Positions 15,744-23,810 of a stretch of DNA of 64,000 nt are shown here, piece after piece. How positions within the stretch are numbered: position 1 is the stretch's first letter; each line of letters opens with the position of its first letter. A program made the position numbers and the translations under genes. The notes beneath the pieces were generated by a model. That model was not told the origin of the DNA. It worked only from the letters and a program-made list of their open reading frames with translations, and did no database searches. Source of the stretch: Planomonospora sp. ID67723 (GTDB lineage Bacteria > Actinomycetota > Actinomycetes > Streptosporangiales > Streptosporangiaceae); the NCBI RefSeq assembly GCF_015711605.1, contig NZ_JABTEZ010000002.1, forward strand, positions 1,116,001 to 1,180,000. The letters run 5' to 3'.

Positions 15744-16856
15744 GTGCGGAGTCCAACCCTTCTCACGCAGATCATCATGGTGGCCAACGCCGTGGTCCTG
15801 GTCGTCGCCATCGGGGTGCTCCTGATCCTGCCCACCCCGGGGGAGCCGCCCGCGCGTAACATCTCGACCTCGGGCGATCCCGGGGTGGTGAAGGGTCCGG
15901 CCACGCCGCCGAAGGCGGAGCTGCCCTCCGCCGGCCTGCCCGAGCCGATCGTCGCCACTCCGGAGTTCGCCCGGCAGGTGAAGGCCAACGAGGCGGGGAT
16001 GGTCCCCGTGCTCATGTACCACCGGATCATGAAGAAGCGGCTGGCCTCCATCGACCGCACCCCCGACCAGGTGCGGGGGGAGATGGAGAAGCTGGCCCGG
16101 GACGGCTACGTGCCGATCACGGCCCGGGAGTTCGCCGCCGGCAGGATCGACATCCCGGCCGGCAAGCACCCGGTCGTGCTGACCTTCGACGACGGTCACG
16201 CCAGTCACTTCGCGCTGGACGACGCGGGCATGCCGGTGAAGGACACGGCGGTCGGCATCATCTACCAGGTCGCCCAGAAGTACCCCGACTTCCGGCCCGT
16301 CGCGACCTTCTGGGTGAACCGGCAGCCGTTCGGCCTGCAAAGCCGTGCAGACCAGGCGCGGGCCGTGCAGTGGCTGACCTCGCGCGGATTCGAGGTGGCC
16401 AACCACACCTGGAGCCATCCGTACCTGCCGGGGCTGTCCCGCAAGCGGATCGCCGAGCAGCTCGTCCGGGTCGAGCGGATGCTCGGCGCGTTCGGCTCCG
16501 GTCCCTCGGAGACGCTCGCGCTGCCGTTCGGCGCGATGCCGCGGGCCAGGTCCACGGTCCAGCGCGGCAAGTGGGACGGGACCCCGTTCGCGTTCAAGGG
16601 GGTCTTCCTCGCCGGCGCCCAGCCGTCGGTGTCGCCCTTCACCGAGGACTACGACTGGCGGTCCATCCAGCGGATCCAGAGCAACGGCAAGAAGGGCGAG
16701 TGCCGCAAGTGGTGCTCGCAGTACTGGCTGGAATGGCTGAACAAGCACCCCGATCAGCGCTACACCGCAGACGGTGATCCCGAACGTATCTCCATACCGG
16801 GCAAACTTCGAGGTAATATCAGCTCCAAGCGGAGACAGCAGGTCAACGCGTATTGA
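15744..16856 (+). CDS. Membrane-anchored polysaccharide deacetylase (NodB domain)
   Basis: Extracytoplasmic carbohydrate esterase of family 4, 370 residues, removing N-acetyl groups from cell-wall or surface polysaccharide. GTG start at 15744 with GGGAG 5 nt upstream. One TM helix (about residues 10-32), a Pro/Gly linker, then MYHRIM, motif 1 LTFDDGH (catalytic Asp and metal Asp) and motif 2 NHTWSHPYL (HxxxH metal histidines). The tail ends in a basic Lys/Arg-rich segment. The position between polA and rpsA is often occupied by this type of protein in related actinomycetes. Confidence 0.87.
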   Translation: MRSPTLLTQIIMVANAVVLVVAIGVLLILPTPGEPPARNISTSGDPGVVKGPATPPKAELPSAGLPEPIVATPEFARQVKANEAGMVPVLMYHRIMKKRLASIDRTPDQVRGEMEKLARDGYVPITAREFAAGRIDIPAGKHPVVLTFDDGHASHFALDDAGMPVKDTAVGIIYQVAQKYPDFRPVATFWVNRQPFGLQSRADQARAVQWLTSRGFEVANHTWSHPYLPGLSRKRIAEQLVRVERMLGAFGSGPSETLALPFGAMPRARSTVQRGKWDGTPFAFKGVFLAGAQPSVSPFTEDYDWRSIQRIQSNGKKGECRKWCSQYWLEWLNKHPDQRYTADGDPERISIPGKLRGNISSKRRQQVNAY

Positions 16857-16912
16857 CCGTTCCTGCCGTCGTTTGCGCCCCTGCATGCTCCTTGGTGGCG
16901 CGTGCCTCCGGA

Positions 16913-16941
16913 TTGACCAGGCCCGTTTGGTCTCATATGCT
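16913..16941 (+). promoter_or_regulatory. Sigma-70-type promoter for rpsA
   Basis: TTGACC at 16913-16918, 17-nt spacer, TATGCT at 16936-16941: an excellent housekeeping consensus. Transcription would begin near 16948, leaving a leader of about 140 nt before the rpsA ATG, room for translational autoregulation by S1. Confidence 0.75.
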
Positions 16942-17089
16942 GATCGCTGCGCTGTGGGCTCGCGCGCGTCTCGGACGGAGTGGGCTCGCGCTCGATCACG
17001 TCGATGCCAAACTCCTTCGGCTGAACGATAAGAGGCCTGCCGCGCGTTCGCCACATCGACATCTGTCCGCGTTCGGAGCAATTCCACAC

Positions 17090-18577
17090 ATGACGAGCAG
17101 CACTGAGGCCACCTCGAGCACCCCGCAGGTAGCGGTCAACGACATCGGGTCCGAGGAAGAGTTCCTCGCCGCGATCGACCTGACCATCAAGTACTTCAAC
17201 GACGGCGACATCGTCGAGGGCACCGTCGTCAAGGTCGATCGAGACGAAGTTTTGCTCGACATCGGCTACAAGACCGAGGGCGTCATCCCCTCGCGTGAGC
17301 TCTCGATCAAGCATGATGTCGACCCGGCGGACGTCGTCGAGGTTGGCGAGCACGTCGAGGCCCTGGTCCTCCAGAAGGAGGACAAGGAAGGCCGTCTGAT
17401 CCTGTCCAAGAAGCGCGCTCAGTACGAGCGGGCCTGGGGCACGATCGAGAAGATCAAGGACGAGGACGGCATCGTCACCGGCACCGTCATCGAGGTCGTC
17501 AAGGGTGGTCTCATCCTCGACATCGGCCTGCGCGGCTTCCTGCCGGCCTCCCTGGTCGAGATGCGCCGCGTCCGCGACCTGCAGCCGTACGTCGGCCGCG
17601 AGCTCGAGGCGAAGATCATCGAGCTGGACAAGAACCGCAACAACGTGGTTCTCTCCCGCCGCGCCTGGCTGGAGCAGACCCAGTCCGAGGTTCGCCAGAC
17701 GTTCCTCAACACCCTGCAGAAGGGTCAGGTCCGCAAGGGCGTCGTCTCCTCGATCGTCAACTTCGGTGCGTTCGTGGACCTCGGCGGCGTCGACGGCCTG
17801 GTTCACGTCTCCGAGCTGTCCTGGAAGCACATCGACCACCCGTCCGAGGTCGTCGAGGTCGGCCAGGAGGTCACCGTCGAGGTTCTCGACGTGGACATGG
17901 AGCGCGAGCGCGTCTCCCTGTCGCTCAAGGCGACGCAGGAAGACCCGTGGCAGCAGTTCGCCCGGACCCACCAGATCGGCCAGGTCGTCCCGGGCCGCGT
18001 CACCAAGCTGGTGCCGTTCGGCGCGTTCGTCCGCGTCGAGGAGGGCATCGAGGGCCTGGTCCACATCTCCGAGCTGGCCGAGCGCCACGTCGAGATCCCC
18101 GAGCAGGTCGTCCAGGTCGGCGACGAGATCTTCGTGAAGATCATCGACATCGACCTCGACCGTCGCCGGATCTCCCTGTCGCTCAAGCAGGCGAACGAGG
18201 GTGCGATGGGCGCCGACGTCGAGTTCGACCCCACGCTGTACGGCATGGCGGCGACCTACGACGACCAGGGCAACTACATCTACCCCGAGGGCTTCGACCC
18301 GGAGACCGGCGAGTGGCTCGAGGGCTTCGACAAGCAGCGCGAGGAGTGGGAGCGGCAGTACGCCGAGGCCCAGACCCGCTTCGAGGCGCACAAGAAGCAG
18401 GTCGAGGAGGCCCGCAAGGCCGAGGCCGAGGCGGGCGAGGCTGCCCCCACGTCCTACTCCGGTGAGACCCCGGCCTCCAGCTCCACCAGCGGCTCCACCG
18501 CTCCGGCGGCGGGCGCCCTCGCCTCCGACGAGGCTCTCGCGGCCCTGCGCGAGAAGCTCGCCGGCGGTCAGAGCTGA
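17090..18577 (+). CDS. rpsA: 30S ribosomal protein S1
   Basis: Ribosomal protein that recruits mRNA to the 30S subunit; 495 residues. Four S1/OB-fold repeats are visible, each with the GxVxxxxxFGAFVD/DIG-type strand: near DGDIVEGTVVKVDRDEVLLD, DGIVTGTVIEVVKGGLILD, VRKGVVSSIVNFGAFVD and VVPGRVTKLVPFGAFV. The C-terminal 120 residues form an acidic, then Ala/Ser/Thr-rich tail. ATG at 17090 is preceded by GGAG at 11 nt; the open frame extends further upstream, but that part lacks S1 similarity and contains the promoter. Confidence 0.96.
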   Translation: MTSSTEATSSTPQVAVNDIGSEEEFLAAIDLTIKYFNDGDIVEGTVVKVDRDEVLLDIGYKTEGVIPSRELSIKHDVDPADVVEVGEHVEALVLQKEDKEGRLILSKKRAQYERAWGTIEKIKDEDGIVTGTVIEVVKGGLILDIGLRGFLPASLVEMRRVRDLQPYVGRELEAKIIELDKNRNNVVLSRRAWLEQTQSEVRQTFLNTLQKGQVRKGVVSSIVNFGAFVDLGGVDGLVHVSELSWKHIDHPSEVVEVGQEVTVEVLDVDMERERVSLSLKATQEDPWQQFARTHQIGQVVPGRVTKLVPFGAFVRVEEGIEGLVHISELAERHVEIPEQVVQVGDEIFVKIIDIDLDRRRISLSLKQANEGAMGADVEFDPTLYGMAATYDDQGNYIYPEGFDPETGEWLEGFDKQREEWERQYAEAQTRFEAHKKQVEEARKAEAEAGEAAPTSYSGETPASSSTSGSTAPAAGALASDEALAALREKLAGGQS

Positions 18578-18602
18578 GCCTCTGAGACACCGGTAGTTCC
18601 CT

Positions 18603-18636
18603 GAAGGGCCCCGCTCCGGCGGGGCCCTTCTCCTTT
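18603..18636 (+). terminator. Rho-independent terminator of rpsA
   Basis: 12-bp perfect stem GAAGGGCCCCGC / GCGGGGCCCTTC with a TCCG loop, followed by TCCTTTT. Starts 26 nt after the rpsA stop. Confidence 0.9.
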
Positions 18637-18679
18637 TCCCGCCCGGCTTCGGCCCCCGCCGCGGTTCCTCCGCCTCCGC

Positions 18680-18685
18680 TATGGT
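18680..18685 (+). promoter_or_regulatory. -10 element giving a probable leaderless mRNA for the GNAT gene
   Basis: TATGGT ends 6 nt before the GTG start at 18692, the geometry of a leaderless transcript. No clear -35 and no ribosome binding site are present. Confidence 0.45.
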
Positions 18686-18691
18686 GGCGCC

Positions 18692-19150
18692 GTGGCAGTC
18701 ATCGAGCGGGCCGGTTCCGGGGACGCGGGAGAGATCCTCACCGTGCAGCGCGCGGCCTACGTGAGCGAGGCCCAGCTCTACGGGGACCCGTTCATCCCGC
18801 CTCTGATCGAGCCGGTCGAGCAGGTGCGCAGGGTCATCGAGACCGGCACCGTGCTCGTCGCCCGCGACGGCCCGCGCGTCGTCGGCGCGGTCCGGGGCCA
18901 GATGTCCCAGACGACCTGCCTGGTCGGGCGGCTGGTCGTCGCGCCGGACATGCAGGGCCGGGGGATCGGCGGGGCTCTGCTGGCGGCCCTGCACGGCGAG
19001 GAGGCCGCGGCGCTCGCGTTCGACCTGTTCACCGGGCATCTGTCAGAGGGCAACCTGCGGCTCTACCGGCGGCACGGCTACCGTGAGGCCCGCAGGGAGC
19101 GGATGAGCGACCACCTGACTCTGGTGCACATGCGCCGGGAGGCCACGTGA
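18692..19150 (+). CDS. GNAT family N-acetyltransferase
   Basis: Acetyl-CoA-dependent acetyltransferase of 152 residues. The acetyl-CoA pyrophosphate loop is present as [18 protein letters not shown] (Q/RxxGxG/A) and is followed by the typical [12 protein letters not shown] segment. The substrate amine is unknown; position next to coaE is probably coincidental. It starts directly after a -10-like element, suggesting leaderless expression. Confidence 0.85.
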   Translation: MAVIERAGSGDAGEILTVQRAAYVSEAQLYGDPFIPPLIEPVEQVRRVIETGTVLVARDGPRVVGAVRGQMSQTTCLVGRLVVAPDMQGRGIGGALLAALHGEEAAALAFDLFTGHLSEGNLRLYRRHGYREARRERMSDHLTLVHMRREAT

Positions 19151-19186
19151 TCGCGGGCCGGGTCCCCGGAAAGCCCGCCGTACCCG

Positions 19187-19192
19187 TATGCT
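19187..19192 (+). promoter_or_regulatory. -10 element giving a probable leaderless mRNA for coaE
   Basis: TATGCT lies 7 nt upstream of the ATG at 19200. It overlaps the alternative upstream ATG (19188), which argues that 19200 is the true start. Confidence 0.45.
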
Positions 19193-19199
19193 GCGGATC

Positions 19200-19793
19200 A
19201 TGCTGAAGGTGGGGCTGACCGGAGGGATCGGGTCGGGCAAGAGCGAGGTGTCGCGGAGGCTGTCGGCTCTGGGTGCGACGGTGATCGACGCCGACAAGAT
19301 CGCCCGCGAGGTCGTCGAGCCGGGGACCGAAGGGCTGGCGCGGGTCGCCGCGGTCTTCGGGGACGAGGTGCTCCACGATGACGGCACGCTCGACCGGGAG
19401 AAGCTCGGCTCGATCGTGTTCGCCGACTCCGAGAAGCTGGCCGCGCTCAACGCCATCGTGCATCCCCTGGTCGGGGCCAGGGTCGCCGAGCTGCAGAGCC
19501 AGGCCGACGATCACGCGGTCGTCGTCTACGACGTGCCGCTGCTGGCGGAGAACAACCTCGCCCCGATGTACGACGTGGTGGTCGTCGTCGACGCGGCCGA
19601 CGAGATCCGGCTGGCCCGGCTCGTGGGCGTGCGCGGCATGACCGAGCAGGACGCCCGGGCCCGGATCGCCGCCCAGGCGTCGCGGGAGGAACGGCTGGCG
19701 ATCGCCGACGTCGTCATCTCCAACGAGGGCTCCCTGGAGGACCTGGAGGCCCGCGTGGCGGAGGTCTGGGCCGGGCTCTCCGCGAGGGCCTGA
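19200..19793 (+). CDS. coaE: Dephospho-CoA kinase
   Basis: Last enzyme of coenzyme A synthesis: phosphorylates the 3'-hydroxyl of dephospho-CoA with ATP. 197 residues with P-loop [13 protein letters not shown] at the extreme N-terminus, the DADKIAREV substrate-binding region, and [12 protein letters not shown] plus the lid segment typical of CoaE. Length is that of the bacterial enzyme alone; the extra C-terminal GrpB-like domain found in mycobacterial CoaE is absent. Confidence 0.95.
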   Translation: MLKVGLTGGIGSGKSEVSRRLSALGATVIDADKIAREVVEPGTEGLARVAAVFGDEVLHDDGTLDREKLGSIVFADSEKLAALNAIVHPLVGARVAELQSQADDHAVVVYDVPLLAENNLAPMYDVVVVVDAADEIRLARLVGVRGMTEQDARARIAAQASREERLAIADVVISNEGSLEDLEARVAEVWAGLSARA

Positions 19794-19934
19794 CCGCCCC
19801 GGAGAGACGCCTTCCAAGAGCTCCGTTCCCGGACCCGGGAGCGGGGCGACGGCCGCCGGCGCCGGAAAGCCCTGGACCTTCTGCGTTTCCTCGTTAACTT
19901 GGATATGTCGGCTGTCTGGGGCGAGGGCGGTGGC

Positions 19935-20939
19935 ATGCGAGGGAAAGCTCTGCTGGGCTGGCTGGGTTCCAACGCGGAGGCGTTGATCGCACTGGTCATC
20001 GCGGTCGTGGCAGGCGTGCTCGGGCTCACCGGGGTGGCCTCGGTCGCCCACGTCAACAGCGCCATCCTGGTCACGCTCGCGGCGCTCTCGCTGGCGCTGC
20101 TGCGCGAGCGCTGGCGCAGCGAGGCCGACCCCGACACCCGCAAGGCACTGCTGACGGCCCAGGCCTCGCTGCAGAAGCTGCCGGAGCAGCTCGAGCGGAT
20201 CAACACCGTCGACGGGATGCTCTCCGACGCCCGGGCCGCTCTGGACGAGGCGGCCAAGGTGAGGGTGCTGACCGGCAACGAGATCTCCCGCGTCCTGGCC
20301 GAAGCCAGGGCCGAGGCCAAAGAGTGGATCTTCAGGGGCGGGACGGCGACCTTCGTGCGGGCGGTGGTGATCCCCGAATGCGTGCGGCGGGCGCGGCAGA
20401 ACCGCCGTGAGCTGAGCATCCGCCTGGAGATCCTCGACCCGGCCAACCACGAGCTGTGCGCGCGGTACGCGAACTACTTCCGGCGCATGGTCGACGACCC
20501 CAACGAGGACGAGCGGTCCTGGACCACCAAGGAAACGCAGGTGGAGCTGTACGCCACGATCCTCGCGGCCTGCTGGTGGCAGCAGCGGTACCCCCGCCTC
20601 AAAATCGCGGTGGGGCTCTCGTCCACCATGACCATCTTCCGCTGGGACATGACGCAGTCGTGCATGGTCATCACCGAGCGGGGGCCCCGTTTCCCGGCCA
20701 TGCTGATCAAAGAGGGACGCTTCTACTACGACTACTGGCGCAACGAACTGGACGAGAGTTTCAACCAGGCGCGTCCGGTGCACCTGCGCCGTGCCCAGCT
20801 GCTGAGCGACGATCCCACGGTGGAGGAGGCGCGGGAGCTGTTCGCCCGGCTGGAGCTGCGGCTTCCGGACACCTACTCCGACGAGGACGTCGCGGAGGTC
20901 GTCAGGCACGCGGTCGCCCCCGAGAACCCGTATGCATGA
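19935..20939 (+). CDS. Unrecognised two-TM coiled-coil protein
   Basis: About 334 residues; I do not recognise the family. Two adjacent TM helices near the N-terminus (EALIALVIAVVAGVLGL and AILVTLAALSLALL) are followed by an Ala/Glu/Arg-rich coiled coil (about 55-125) and a soluble domain containing WIFRGGTATFVRAVVIP, LEILDP, an aromatic-rich IFRWDM region and YYDYWRNELDESF. That domain has the alternating beta/alpha feel of phospholipase-D-like or Rossmann-like sensors but lacks an HKD motif. I prefer the ATG at 19935 (GAGGGCGG upstream); ATG 19905 is possible. It overlaps the cupin gene by 8 nt, so the two act together. Confidence 0.75.
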   Translation: MRGKALLGWLGSNAEALIALVIAVVAGVLGLTGVASVAHVNSAILVTLAALSLALLRERWRSEADPDTRKALLTAQASLQKLPEQLERINTVDGMLSDARAALDEAAKVRVLTGNEISRVLAEARAEAKEWIFRGGTATFVRAVVIPECVRRARQNRRELSIRLEILDPANHELCARYANYFRRMVDDPNEDERSWTTKETQVELYATILAACWWQQRYPRLKIAVGLSSTMTIFRWDMTQSCMVITERGPRFPAMLIKEGRFYYDYWRNELDESFNQARPVHLRRAQLLSDDPTVEEARELFARLELRLPDTYSDEDVAEVVRHAVAPENPYA

Positions 20940-21564
20940 GGCGGGCGCGGTCCGGGCCCTGCGCGAGGGCGACGTGGAGGGCATCGGCGGATGGGCGCGG
21001 CAGGCCGTCACCGAGCTCTGCACGGGGCGGCGCCGCATCGAGGCGGTCAGGCACCCGCTGGAGTTCGTGTGCGTGCCGCTTCACCGGGACGGACTCGCCG
21101 GGCTCTGCCTGCACCTGTGGGAGGGCGACGAGGAGCGGACGTGTCCCGTCGCCCACGCGCACAGCTGGGACCTGTGGAGCTACGTCCTGTCCGGCACGGT
21201 GTTCAACGAGATCCTCGACGTCCGCGACGACGCCACCCGCCGGGGCCGGCGCCTCTACCGGGTGGACAGCCTGGACGGCGTGGACGAGATCCGGCCCACC
21301 GAGCGCTTCGTCACCTCCGCGTGCGAGCGGCTGGAGGAGGTCCCCGCGGGACGCGTCTACCGGCTGGAGGCGGGCAGGTACCACCGCAGCGGGCACCGTG
21401 GCGCCACGGCGACCGTCGTGCTGGGGGAGCACCGCCCGGGGGCGTACAACCTGGTACTGGGCCCGCCCGCGGGCCGGTCGTCGGCGGGCCGCCGCGAGCC
21501 GTGCCCGGCGGAGGAGGTCCTGCCCCTGCTGGATTCCCTGGCCCGTGCCCCCGGCCTGCGCTGA
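20932..21564 (+). CDS. Cupin-fold protein of unknown function
   Basis: 210-residue protein with a double-stranded beta-helix signature: metal-ligand-type cluster PVAHAHSWDLWSYVLSGTVFN (HxH, then the G of motif 1) and a later GRYHRSGH segment that could supply the motif-2 histidine. This suggests a small-molecule dioxygenase/isomerase or a ligand sensor. It starts inside the end of the preceding membrane-protein gene (8-nt overlap). The stop codon lies inside a 15-bp tandem repeat. Confidence 0.7.
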   Translation: MHEAGAVRALREGDVEGIGGWARQAVTELCTGRRRIEAVRHPLEFVCVPLHRDGLAGLCLHLWEGDEERTCPVAHAHSWDLWSYVLSGTVFNEILDVRDDATRRGRRLYRVDSLDGVDEIRPTERFVTSACERLEEVPAGRVYRLEAGRYHRSGHRGATATVVLGEHRPGAYNLVLGPPAGRSSAGRREPCPAEEVLPLLDSLARAPGLR

Positions 21565-21629
21565 CCCGGCCTGCGCTGACCCGGCCTGCGCTGACCCGGC
21601 CTGCGCTGACCCGGCCTGCGCTGACCCGG
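21555..21629. repeat. Five perfect 15-bp tandem repeats over the cupin stop codon
   Basis: Unit CCTGCGCTGACCCGG, five identical copies. The cupin stop TGA is in unit 1 and every later unit repeats an in-frame TGA, so the end of the protein is unaffected by copy number. Confidence 0.95.
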
Positions 21630-21733
21630 CCGGCCGGTTCCGGTGACCGGGCGGGATCGCAGGTCCGTACGGCCGACGGCCCCGGCCCGGCGGACGGTGA
21701 GAGCCGGGGCGGGGCCGTACGACGTGGGAGAGG

Positions 21734-22504
21734 TCAGAACCAGCCGCGCTTCTGGGCCATCGCCTGCAGGCCGCCGCGCAGGGCCTGGTCGGCCTGGGCG
21801 GGGTTGTCGGTGTAGCGGACCGTGAAGCGGCTGTAGGTGTCGTGGCTGCCGCCGAAGGCGCCGCGCTTGTCGGCCTCCAGGATGACGTCCATCGCGTTCG
21901 GACCGGCGATGAAGGTCAGTTCCAGCTCGTTGAAGTGACGGCCGTACTCCGGACCCGCGTAGTACTCGATCTCCTGGAAGAACGGCATCTGCGAGCCGTG
22001 CAGGGTGCCGCGCTCCAGGTCGGCCTTCTTGAAGCGGAAGCCCATGCCGTCCAGGGCGCGCAGCACGTAGTCCTGGGCGGGCAGGGGGTTGACGAACAGC
22101 GGGTCGAGGTCACCCTTGTCGAGCGCGCCGGCCAGGGCGAGCTCGGTGGAGACGCCCAGCTGCATGCCGCGCAGCGGCTGGCCGGCGATGGCGCTGATCG
22201 GGGTCTCCCAGGGGACCGGGATCTCGAAGGGGGACGAGTGCGCGGCGCCGGCGGCCAGGTGGAACGGGCCCGCGACCTGGTGGCGCAGGAAGCTGTAGGT
22301 CGTCTTGTACTCGTTGTCGCCGCTCTCCACCTCCACCACCGCGGTGAAGTCGATGAAGATGCCCTCGACCTTGTAGTCGGAGCTGGTGCTGCGGAAGTTG
22401 ACCTGCCCGCGCAGGAGCTCGCCGGGCCGGACGTTGGAGTTCTGCAGGACCGTGTCGACCTCGACGCCGGCGCCGAACGCGGCCTTCAGCTTGCGAAACA
22501 CCAT
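21734..22504 (-). CDS. Spo0M-like sporulation-control protein (arrestin fold)
   Basis: 256-residue cytoplasmic protein of the SpoOM family, with an arrestin-like beta-sandwich. Typical features are KLKAAFGAGVEVDTVL at the N-terminus, GELLRGQVNF, a central PFEIPVPWETPIS strand and the C-terminal Asp/Gly-rich region. In Bacillus, Spo0M modulates sporulation; in actinomycetes the role is less defined. ATG start with GGGAG 7 nt upstream. It lies 48 nt downstream of two SPFH genes on the same strand, so a link to membrane microdomains is possible. Confidence 0.88.
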   Translation of the reverse strand: MVFRKLKAAFGAGVEVDTVLQNSNVRPGELLRGQVNFRSTSSDYKVEGIFIDFTAVVEVESGDNEYKTTYSFLRHQVAGPFHLAAGAAHSSPFEIPVPWETPISAIAGQPLRGMQLGVSTELALAGALDKGDLDPLFVNPLPAQDYVLRALDGMGFRFKKADLERGTLHGSQMPFFQEIEYYAGPEYGRHFNELELTFIAGPNAMDVILEADKRGAFGGSHDTYSRFTVRYTDNPAQADQALRGGLQAMAQKRGWF

Positions 22505-22552
22505 AAGGAGACTCCCAGAGGTAGAGAATTCAGTGGGTTGGGACGGAGTGGA

Positions 22553-23806
22553 TCAGCGGTCTGCGCTGTGTTCAACGGAGGGCCTGGCCTGACCGTTCCC
22601 GCCGAGCTGCGGCAAGATCTGCGCCATGAGCAGGGTGGACAGCGCCGACGAGTCGCCCTGCCCGCCCGCCGTGCGGACGACGACGGGGCGCGGGGCGCTT
22701 TCGGCCAGCCGGGCGCCGACGTCCAGGCGGCGGCGGGCCAGCTCGTACTGGAGCACGGCGCGGTTGTCGCGGTAGGACTCGGCCAGGCGGCGCAGCGCCT
22801 TGGCCTCGTTCTCCGCCGAGGTGAGCTCGGCCCTGCCCTTGGCCTCGATCTCCCAGCGCACGCGCTGGGCCTCGGTCTCGTGTTCTTCCAGCATGCGGGC
22901 CACGTCCTTGCGCGCGGTGTTGGCGGCGGCTCTCACCTCGACGATACGCGCGTCCCGCGTTTTCTTTGAGCGTTCGATCTCCATGAGCAGGGTGTCGATC
23001 CTCCGCTTGCGGGTGAGCTCCCACTCCCGCTCGAAGGCCGACATCTCCTTGGCGACCTTCTCCCTGGTCGCCAAGTGCTGCTGGTAGGTGTCGGGAAGCT
23101 GCACGTCGGGGATGTTGGCGCCGGTGATGCGCACGCCGTACCGGCCGAGCTGGCGGTTGAGCGCGTCCTGCATGTCACCCACGTCGGAGCCGCGCAGGTC
23201 GTAGGCGCGCTCGGTGTTGACCCGGCGGCTGCGCTGGCGGATGGCGTCCTGCACGGCGCTGCTGAGCACGAGGTCGAAGTTGCCGGCGCCGATCGTCCGG
23301 ACGAAGGCGACCGGGTCGACGATGCGGAACTTCAGGAAGAACTCGATCGACTTCAGCGGCACGTTCTCGGCGGTCGGGCAGGCCACGATCGGCGCCGAGT
23401 AGGGGATCTCGGTGGAGGTGTCCACCACCGCGTCGACCCGGTCCCACGGCAGCCACAGGTAGTGCCGGCCCGGGGGCAGGGTGCCGGTGACGGCCCCCCA
23501 CCGGCTGCGCACGCCGGTGGTGCCCTCCTCGATCTCGATGATCGCTCTGCGCCAGAGCCAGATCACCGCGACGAACAGGGACAACACCGCGCCGGCCCCG
23601 GCCAGCAGGCCGAAGGTGCCGCCGGCGAACACCGCGGTGCCGGCCAGGTAGAGCGAGGCGAACAGCAGCGTCACCCAGGCGAAGCCGCGGCGGTCCTTGG
23701 GGATGACCACCGGCACGAGCTGGCCGGACTCACCGCCGCGCAGAAGCTGGCGGATGTCGGACCAGGCGGCCAGGGACTCCTTGATCTTCGAGAACTCTCT
23801 GCTCAT
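22553..23806 (-). CDS. SPFH/band-7 domain membrane protein (first paralogue)
   Basis: 417-residue stomatin/flotillin-like protein. Two close TM helices (about residues 40-80) precede the SPFH domain (TTGVRSRWGAVTGTLPPGRHYLWLPWDRVD onward, with SIEFFLKFRIVDP), followed by a long Glu/Arg/Lys-rich coiled coil and a short tail. Such proteins oligomerise and scaffold membrane microdomains. Start ATG at 23806 is 4 nt after the stop of the second SPFH gene, so they are co-translated; the two proteins differ in sequence and could form hetero-oligomers. Confidence 0.85.
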   Translation of the reverse strand: MSREFSKIKESLAAWSDIRQLLRGGESGQLVPVVIPKDRRGFAWVTLLFASLYLAGTAVFAGGTFGLLAGAGAVLSLFVAVIWLWRRAIIEIEEGTTGVRSRWGAVTGTLPPGRHYLWLPWDRVDAVVDTSTEIPYSAPIVACPTAENVPLKSIEFFLKFRIVDPVAFVRTIGAGNFDLVLSSAVQDAIRQRSRRVNTERAYDLRGSDVGDMQDALNRQLGRYGVRITGANIPDVQLPDTYQQHLATREKVAKEMSAFEREWELTRKRRIDTLLMEIERSKKTRDARIVEVRAAANTARKDVARMLEEHETEAQRVRWEIEAKGRAELTSAENEAKALRRLAESYRDNRAVLQYELARRRLDVGARLAESAPRPVVVRTAGGQGDSSALSTLLMAQILPQLGGNGQARPSVEHSADR

Positions 23807-23810
23807 GCTC

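Noticed and set aside
21555-21629. CRISPR-like array
   Set aside because: Units are directly adjacent 15-mers without spacers; a minisatellite, not a CRISPR.
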